From assembly GCF_030867145.1 (NCBI RefSeq), contig NC_134434.1, forward strand, positions 3,410,001 to 3,474,000: a DNA stretch of 64,000 nucleotides, read 5' to 3'. This document shows, in pieces, positions 57,325-64,000 of the stretch. Made by a program: the position numbers and the translations under genes. This stretch comes from Opisthocomus hoazin (Eukaryota; Chordata; Aves; Opisthocomiformes; Opisthocomidae). The number at the start of each line of letters is the position of its first letter. The stretch's first letter is position 1. The notes under the pieces are model-generated. The model saw nothing but the letters and a program-made list of their open reading frames with translations. It was not told where the DNA came from and did no database searches.

Positions 57325-58611
57325 AGCCCGTGGATTGCCTGCCCGCGGTCGAGCGCCCTGAGCCTCGAGGAAAGCCCTGGAGCCAGCCCTGCGAGCACGG
57401 CCGTGGTCTGCAGAGGAGCCGAGCTCCCAGCGCTCTGCCTGCAGGAAGGAGCCGCTGCTGGCCTTCCTCCTCTTCCCAACGAAGCCTCTCTCTTTCCGCC
57501 TCTTGCTCTGCTTTGCCTTATGCTCCCCTGCAAATGCCTCCTCCTTCCTTCCGTAGCAACGGGTCTAGGTGATGCGTGATTGCCGGAGCCTTGAAGGGCA
57601 GTTGGATGAGCTTTACTCAGCCTCCCAACTGCATTGCTTAAGCTCTCGTCGTTTCCATTTTCCTTTGATTTTCTCATTAAAGACATTGGGCATCAGCTTG
57701 GCAAGAGAGTCGTGTCTCCTTCTCCCCTCTTCTCCAAAGCCCTTTAGCTGAGTATCCAAAAGGGTTCCTCCCTTGGTAAAACTACAGGTTTCTCCAGAGT
57801 TCCTGGGTTTGAGAGAGCCTCGTCTCTCCCCGCTGACATCCCGTAGCAATGGGGACGAGGCCAGTGTCTCAGGTGAGAACTGGTGTGGAAGGAGCCCCAT
57901 CACTTGTCGGCACACCTCGAAGGCCACAAAACAAAGTATGAAGGAAGTCCAGATTTTCTGTTGAATGTCCCCGTGCTGCATTGATCACAGCAGGGACTCA
58001 ACAGACTGCTGGATTAACGAGAGCCAATGATGGCCGTGGCTACTTTGTTACGGAAGTCTTTGTTTAGGACGTGGGAAGCGAATCCCAGGACATTTTCATA
58101 GCCACAATGGGGAGTGAATGCCAGCAGTGTGTGGAAGCAGCTTGGCAGAGCATTGCATTTCCCAGGCCAGTCCTCCCTCGTGCCGTGGGCTCCTGCGCCA
58201 GAGACAGTCCTGAATCTGCAAGTGCCCCTTGTTCACCTGGCCAAGGCTGAGGCACATGCTGCGTCCTGGTGAGAAGTGGACCAGTCAAGTGGGAGTGAAT
58301 CCTGTCCCTGTGAGGTGGTGGTATCCTTCCAGAAGGCAACGGGAATGTGGCTGGTGGCAAATTAATCTCAAAGTGAGGGTCAAGTCCTTTGGAGGTGCGA
58401 AGCCACTGCAGGGTCACTGTCCCGTGCTCCTTGCCAGGAAGGAGCATGGGGCTGTGCTGTTCAGTCACCTTCTGATGTGAACGCAAGCACCTGTTTCCCA
58501 AAGGTCCCTGGAGCACAGCCAGCTGTCGGGAAAGTGGAGCAGTGGCAAAAGGCAAAATCTGGAGCCCGGCTCCTTCTCTCCAATGTCAAACAGTATGAAA
58601 TGGTGTATGTG

Positions 58612-58777
58612 CCAGGAGCAGGAGAAGGAGCAGCTGGAGCAGCAAGCTGAGGAGCAGCGTCAGCGGCAGTGGCACCCGTGTCAGTTGCAGGAGCAGGAGA
58701 AGCAGCAGCAGGAGCAGGAGCAGTGTCAGCGGCAGCCGTGGCAGGCGTGGCGGCAGCAGCAGCAGCAGCAGCAGCAT
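58612..58777. repeat. GAGCAG-rich minisatellite, T6
   Basis: Same length and units as T4. Confidence 0.85.
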
Positions 58778-58780
58778 GCT

Positions 58781-58862
58781 GACGAGGTGGCCGAGTGGTG
58801 AAGGCGATGGACTGCTAATCCATTGTGCTCTGCACGCGTGGGTTCGAATCCCATCCTCGTCG
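58781..58862 (+). tRNA. tRNA-Ser(GCT), copy 6
   Basis: Same 82-nt sequence as copy 1. Confidence 0.9.
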
Positions 58863-59084
58863 GTCGGTCTGTCTGCCCAACGATGGGCAAAGTAGTTTCT
58901 TTCGGAGTGCGAGCAGCTTGACGACTGCGCCCCTAAGCAAGCCCATGTTTTGTGAGGAGAGTTGCCTGAAAAGAACTGGCAATGTCGTCTTCTGTCTCCA
59001 CATGGGCAAGAGGAACAAGAAGGGAAGGAAGGAAGATCCAGGGAACTCACCGCATGCCCAGCCTCTCCTCCATCCTCTGGGAAG

Positions 59085-59279
59085 ATGATAGAGCAAAACA
59101 TTTCCTGGAAGTACCTTCCAAACATAGGTGCCACAGGAAAGTGGTGGGGAGAAGTAAGCGTGGGTTTATGAAGGAGAAGTCAAGCTTAAGCAAGCTGGTA
59201 GCCCTCTACAGTCAGATGACTAGCTTGGAGGAGAAGGGAAGAGCAGTGGATGTTGCTCACCTTGCCTTCAGTAAGGCTC
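59085..59279 (+). mobile_element. CR1 LINE RT fragment, T6
   Basis: Homologous to 17200-17394. Confidence 0.85.
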
Positions 59280-59381
59280 AGCCAGAGACAGGAATGAAAA
59301 ACAATCTCCGCGTAAACCCTTTTCCATCACAGAACATTGCACGTCCGATTTTCTTTATGGCAGGTATTGCCCTTACCCGTA

Positions 59382-59676
59382 CACAGAACCTCGGAATTGT
59401 TGGGATTGGAAGAGAGCTCCTGACATCCTTCAGCCCAAGCCAACTGCCCCGGCAGAGTCTACTTCAGCTGGTTGCTGAGGGCCTAGTGCAGTTGCGTTTT
59501 GAGTATCTGCAGGGATGGAGACTGCAGAACCTCTCTGGGCAATCTGGTCCACTGTTTGACCGCCCTCACGCTGGAGATGCAATTTCATGCATTTTAATTT
59601 GTGCCCATTTGCTCTTGCGCTGCTAGTTGCTACTGCTGAGAAGAGTCTGTCTCCCTCTTCGTTCCCTTCCATCAGG
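59382..59676 (-). mobile_element. CR1 LINE 3' end fragment, T6
   Basis: Homologous to 17496-17790. Confidence 0.85.
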
Positions 59677-61247
59677 TATGGGAAGAACCCCAGCTCTCAC
59701 GGCCTGCCGTCATATTTCAGACGCACCAAGCCCTTAAGCAGCTTTGTGACAAGGCAGGGATCTGCAGGGAAGACCTGCAGTGTGGAGGCAGGAGCAGCCA
59801 GCAGCCAGCCATGCCTGCCAGCGGTGTGCTGTCCCAGGGGGTCAGGAGCAACGTAGCAGGGGTCAGAGCGACTGGGACAATCCAGCGTGGTTATGAAAGG
59901 CACAGAGGTGCCCGGAGAATCCCTCTTCCTGCCCACACGACCTCCCCTCTCTTACACACGTTTGCACTTCTGCCTCTCTGACCACCGGTCTCCCTCTCCC
60001 AGACCCTGGACATTACCTTGGGATACCTCTTCCCCACAACCGTGGGCCTCTTGCTCTCCCCGCCCTGCTGTCCTCTGGGCACACTTCCCAGGAGTGTGGC
60101 ACTCCCGAGGATGCCGCGTGTCTTATGGTGTGAGCAGCTGTGAGCAGCATGCCTGGACACACCAGCGTGCAGACAAGAGGCAGGAAGAAGAGGCTGGGGC
60201 TTTGCTGAGGGCCTGAGAGCTCAGAATGCTGCTGAGCCCACCCCCGTAGCCACCCCTCCGGCAGCCTGGCATATCCCTAAGGCCTGAGAGCCAGCTGAAC
60301 GGGACCACTGCTCCCACGGCCAGTGCGGCTGGGTCTGAATCCAGAGGGAGGGTCTGTGAGAGATGAGAAAGGGGCTGCCTGCTGCGGAGAGGTCAGCTGC
60401 TTCAGCGGCGCCTTAATCTCACCTGGCCAGCCTCAGGGAAGCAAAGAAGAGCAGAACTCTTGCTCATCAACAGGCGAGCTTGGCGGTTTGGACAGCCAGC
60501 AGCATCCCTTTCCGGCTGGTGGCTGCTGAACCCAGAAGCCCAGCAGAGCTCAGGCTGCCACAGCTCCACGGCCTCAGGCCCAGCCAAAAATCAGGGCAAT
60601 TCTGTGATTCTAGGAATGTCTGGGCTTCCTTCATACTTTGTTTTGTGGCCTTCAAGGTGTGCCGACGAGTGATGGGGCTCCTTCCACACCAGTTCTCACC
60701 TGAGACACTGGCCTCGTCCCCATTGCTACGGGATGTCAGCGGGGAGAGACAAGGCTCTCTCAAACCCAGGAACTCTGGAGAAACCTGTAGTTTTACCAAG
60801 GGAGGAACCCTTTTGGATACTCAGCTAAAGGGCTTTGGAGAAGAGGGGAGAAGGAGACACGACTCTCTTGCCAAGCTGATGCCCAATGTCTTTAATGAGA
60901 AAATCAAAGGAAAATGGAAACGACGAGAGCTTAAGCAATGCAGTTTGGAGGCTGAGTAAAGGTCATCCAACTGCCCTTCAAGGCTCCGGCAATCATGCAT
61001 CACCTAGACCCGTTGCTACGGAAGGAAGGAGGAGGCATTTGCAGGGTCGCATAAGGCAAAACAGAGCAAGAGGTGAAAAGAGAGAGGCTTCGTTGGGAAG
61101 AGGAGGAAGGCCAGCAGCGGCTCCTTCCTGCAGGCAGAGCGCTGGGAGCTCGGCTCCTCTGCAGACCACGGCCGTGCTCGCAGGGCTGGCTCCAGGGCTT
61201 TCCTCGAGGCTCAGGGCGCTCGACCGCGGGCAGGCAATCCACGGGCT

Positions 61248-61577
61248 TCAGCATAAGAGATTGCCCCGTCCCAGAGGCCCACAGAGCCCACGGCCCAGAC
61301 CGTACCACCCAAAGCCCCCCAGACCCAGGGAGCCCCCAGAAGCGATGGGCACACTGGCAGCGCTGAGAGAGCTCCCCACGGCAGCCGACGCGCTGGATCC
61401 CACGGCTGTGCTCTGAGGGAAGGAGCTGAGGATTGGGCCGGGCAGCGTCACCAGGACTGGCGAGGGCTGGATCGTAACGCTGGAGTCGGCGCACCGGAGG
61501 ACGCACGGCTCGTTGCAGCTGTTGGCAAGCGGGGCTGGGCCGCAGGCAGCTGGCGCGCACGGGCTGTAGCACGACAT
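61248..61577 (-). CDS. Feather beta-keratin, gene 13 (type A promoter on minus gene)
   Basis: Identical 109-residue product; duplicate of gene 9. Type A intron 61599-62032; poly(A) signal 60896-60891. Confidence 0.95.
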   Translation of the reverse strand: MSCYSPCAPAACGPAPLANSCNEPCVLRCADSSVTIQPSPVLVTLPGPILSSFPQSTAVGSSASAAVGSSLSAASVPIASGGSLGLGGFGWYGLGRGLCGPLGRGNLLC

Positions 61578-61647
61578 GTCTGGCGGAGAGTGGCGACCCT
61601 GCAAGACCGGGTGGGAGCAGAGGGCATTAGCTCTCAGGCCCTTTCAG

Positions 61648-64000
61648 CTCCCCATCTCGGCTCCCCCGAGAACCAACAGTGCCTGGGTCGGCCTGGATGT
61701 CCCTCAAAAGTTCCCTTCTGTGCCAAAGGTGACCAAGGCAGCTCGCTGCTGCACTGTGGATGGGTGAGGAAGCACCTGGTGACGCGTTAGATAGCACTGG
61801 TCATCCAGGCTCGGACTTCAGCAGAGCCACTGCTACAAAAGATCCCAACTGACTCCCTGTTGGAAGGGAACAAAGCCTTCCGTCTTCCCTCACCGACTCA
61901 CCTCCTAGAAGAGGGTAGCACAGTGTATTTTCAAGCCTGCACCAAGTCCCAGAAGGACCATGCACAGAAGGGAAGCCGTTCACCTGACAGACATCCTACC
62001 AGCAGGATGAGAAGGAGTGAGTTCAGACTTACCAAGTTCACCGTGGAGAGCAAGGGAGGAGATGTGGATGGAAGGGCCTGGAGTGACACAGGCTTTTTAT
62101 ACGGTCAGCCAGCACCTCAGGAGACCTGGAACACGCCTTCTTTGTGAAGCACGTGAACAAAGAGCAATTTGAGGCTTGCAAAGCACAGCCAAGAGATGAA
62201 GAACTTGTCTCTTTGATCTGAAAGGTCTGGCTTGCAGTTCCCTATTGGGTGCAAGCACAGTGATGCAGTAGATGTCAGCTGCTCAAAGCCATGGTCATTT
62301 GAGGTCCCATGCCAGTTCCCGGGAAAGGGTTTCAGTAGCTGCAGGCCCTGTCCATGGTTGAGCGCATCCTTGCTGGGGAAGGTGACTACCAGCCTCAGCC
62401 AGGCCTCTTTCAACTGTGGAACACTCCTGAAGAAGGCTACTCACGTGGGTCTCCGGTTGCAGGGCTGAGGCTGACCCTGCAAAACATAAGGTCCTGCAGG
62501 GCCCTGGAAGGGCTCAGCAATCAGCTAAGCCTCGGCTGGCTGGCTGCCTGTCTGTCCCAGCGACACAGAAAGGACGGGACTCCGATCCCCAGAGTGGCTG
62601 GAAGGTGAAGCCCAGAGAAGGACCCTTTTTGTGATGGAGAGAAGTGCCGTAGTGTGAAGGGATGAGGGCACGGGGACCATTCTTAGAGGGGGCCAGGTAG
62701 CTTGTTGGCGGCCTCAAAACAAAGGAGAAAAGGTCTTGTTCTGTGGAAATGTGTCAATTCTGAGTCTCAAAACTCTTGTTCTCCAAGTGGGCAGTCAGCC
62801 CCAAGGGTGCAAGGTCTAAGTGGCTGAGGAGTAAACTGCTAGGCATTTGGCTGAGGGTGCTTTTCACTTGTGGTGGCCTTAGCAGCCCTGGGCAGGACAT
62901 GTCCTCTTGTGGCTGCAGTGCAAAGCAGAAGGCATCTTGCGGAGCAAGCCTGGGCCTGTGCTGTCCGCTTCCTGCCCTCAGGTGTTACCGCACACCTGCT
63001 GAGGCAGGTGAATGCATGTGCCCTGTCCCGCTGCCTCAGCTTTGCTCGGGCGCAGCAAATGCCAGGCTCCTCATGCGGCAGAGGAATGCCTCCCCGCCCT
63101 TCCCGCATCCAGCAGCAGGACAGGATGGCAGGCCAAGGACAAGAGCAGCCCGGCGACGGCACTCACTGCCTGCTGTAGTGGAGCTGTGAGGGGCTGAGTC
63201 CTGCTCCTGTGTGGTGGCAGAGGAGGCTACGTGAGGAGCGGAGTGTCTGTCCTGGCGTCTGCTCCTCTTTCCATCACCTCTCAATTGCCCAAAGGGAGAG
63301 CAACCCGTGGCGCTTCTGCTGGGCTGGGCCATGTCTCAAGGGGCCGCACCTTGGGGCTTTGGGAGCTGGAAGCGACGGGCAGCCTCCTTGCTGCCCTTCA
63401 GTTGTGAGCTGTGAGCTGTGGCACTGCGTCGACTCTTCCAGCAGGATGGCACAACAGCCCCAGAGCATGGCGCTGCTGGAAACGACGGCAGAAGTGAGAC
63501 AGAGCCATCAGTCCTTTGCAGGAGAAGACAACAGCCTCCTTCTAGACTCTGCCTCCAAACAGCATGGCCACCCGCGTGACAGCGTGGCCCATCTTCCCAA
63601 GCAGCACGGGCAGTCAGAGGCTTGCTCCTGGCAGCTCTCAGGGCTGGCAGCACACACCTGGCCTTTGAGCTCCTCCCAGGCCTTTCCAGACCGGCACAGT
63701 CTCCCCTCGGTCTCGTACGGTAGCAGGGGCACGCTCTGGTGCCACTGAATGGCCGCAGCCTCAGTCCGCTGCTCTGTCACACGGGTGTGTTCAACAAAGC
63801 AGGCTCCCCAGGCCCTGGACACGCAGGGGCGGCAGCTTTCCTCCGTTTGGTCTCTGCTCCAGAAACGTCCGGGGGTGGCAACATCAGGGCACGTTCGTTC
63901 TGCCCTTCTTTGGCTGCTGTTTCACCAAGGAGCTTGCCAGGATTTCCAGGAGTCAACAAGTGGTTGGGCAAGACGCTAACAGCCATGACAACACTCTACC
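61648..64000. other. Head-to-head spacer H7, inverted, cut by window end
   Basis: First 2,353 bp of a flipped H spacer, nearly identical to 44,913-47,265. A fourteenth keratin gene on the plus strand, with a type B promoter, is expected ~1.4 kb beyond the window. Confidence 0.8.
62033..62306 (-). promoter_or_regulatory. Type A promoter and first exon, gene 13 (inverted)
   Basis: TATAAAAA at 62101-62094; distal GACCTCAAATG at 62306-62296; donor at 62032. The extra intronic TATAAAAG of gene 9 is TACAAAAG here. Confidence 0.8.

Larger units (their letters stand above)
57954..60618. other. Tail-to-tail spacer T6 with ~97 extra bp
   Basis: 2,665 bp, duplicate of T4 including the extra ~97 bp (about 58,904-59,003). 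Confidence 0.75.
10340..64000. repeat. Tandem array of inverted feather keratin gene pairs, ~8.4-kb period
   Basis: Thirteen ~1,029-bp modules K begin at 10340, 15056, 18733, 23447, 27103, 31819, 35474, 40190, 43884, 48600, 52209, 56925 and 60619, in alternating orientation. They are separated by head-to-head spacers H (~3,687 bp) and tail-to-tail spacers T (2,580-2,665 bp). Same-strand genes recur every 8,325-8,410 bp. The right end of the window lies inside spacer H7, so the array continues. Confidence 0.95.
53175..64000. repeat. Large near-identical direct duplication, second copy
   Basis: Second copy of 36440-47265, truncated by the end of the window. Left of 53,175 the similarity falls back to the ordinary array level. 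Confidence 0.9.

Overview
This is bird (avian) nuclear DNA. The evidence is an array of feather-type beta-keratin (corneous beta-protein) genes, many antisense and sense pieces of CR1 LINEs, and avian-style LTR fossils. The chromosome and species cannot be named from the sequence alone.

Left flank (1 to about 10,340): old single-copy DNA rich in decayed repeats. It holds CR1 pieces at 1-482, 1249-1850, 6020-6610, 7385-7590, 8305-8505, 8528-8835 and 10245-10339. It also holds LTR fossils near 700-1072, 5103-5903 and 9736-10139, and a tRNA-Lys pseudogene at 5909-5977. Between about 1,840 and 4,710 lie minus-strand fragments of what looks like a tandemly duplicated, partly broken gene of the DUF4795 (QRICH2/C16orf96-like) family. 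Its exons at 3318-3485, 3618-3821 and 4242-4349 have good splice signals, and two blocks of a 42-bp coding minisatellite specify 14-residue Pro/Ser/Thr-rich repeats.

Right part (10,340 to 64,000, continuing past the end): thirteen feather keratin genes, all encoding the same 109-residue protein, in strictly alternating orientation (-,+,-,+...). Each sits in a ~1,029-bp module K, which runs from the last 48 bp of the 5'-UTR intron through the CDS and 3' UTR. Modules are separated alternately by a ~3.69-kb head-to-head spacer H, which holds two divergent promoters, and a ~2.6-kb tail-to-tail spacer T. T holds a tRNA-Ser(GCT) gene, a GAGCAG-rich minisatellite and two CR1 remnants. The full period K-H-K-T is about 8.4 kb.

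The two promoters in H are different (type A and type B, with different first exons and introns) yet drive identical proteins. In most units B drives the minus gene and A the plus gene. Spacers H5 (44,913-48,599) and H7 (61,648 to the end) are flipped, so the promoters have been exchanged between genes. Spacer T5 (49,629-52,208) is flipped independently. The stretch 36,440-47,265 recurs at 53,175-64,000 with a constant offset of 16,735 bp and very few differences, which means a very young duplication or an assembly duplication. The array appears to be homogenised by gene conversion and by inversion between inverted-repeat modules.
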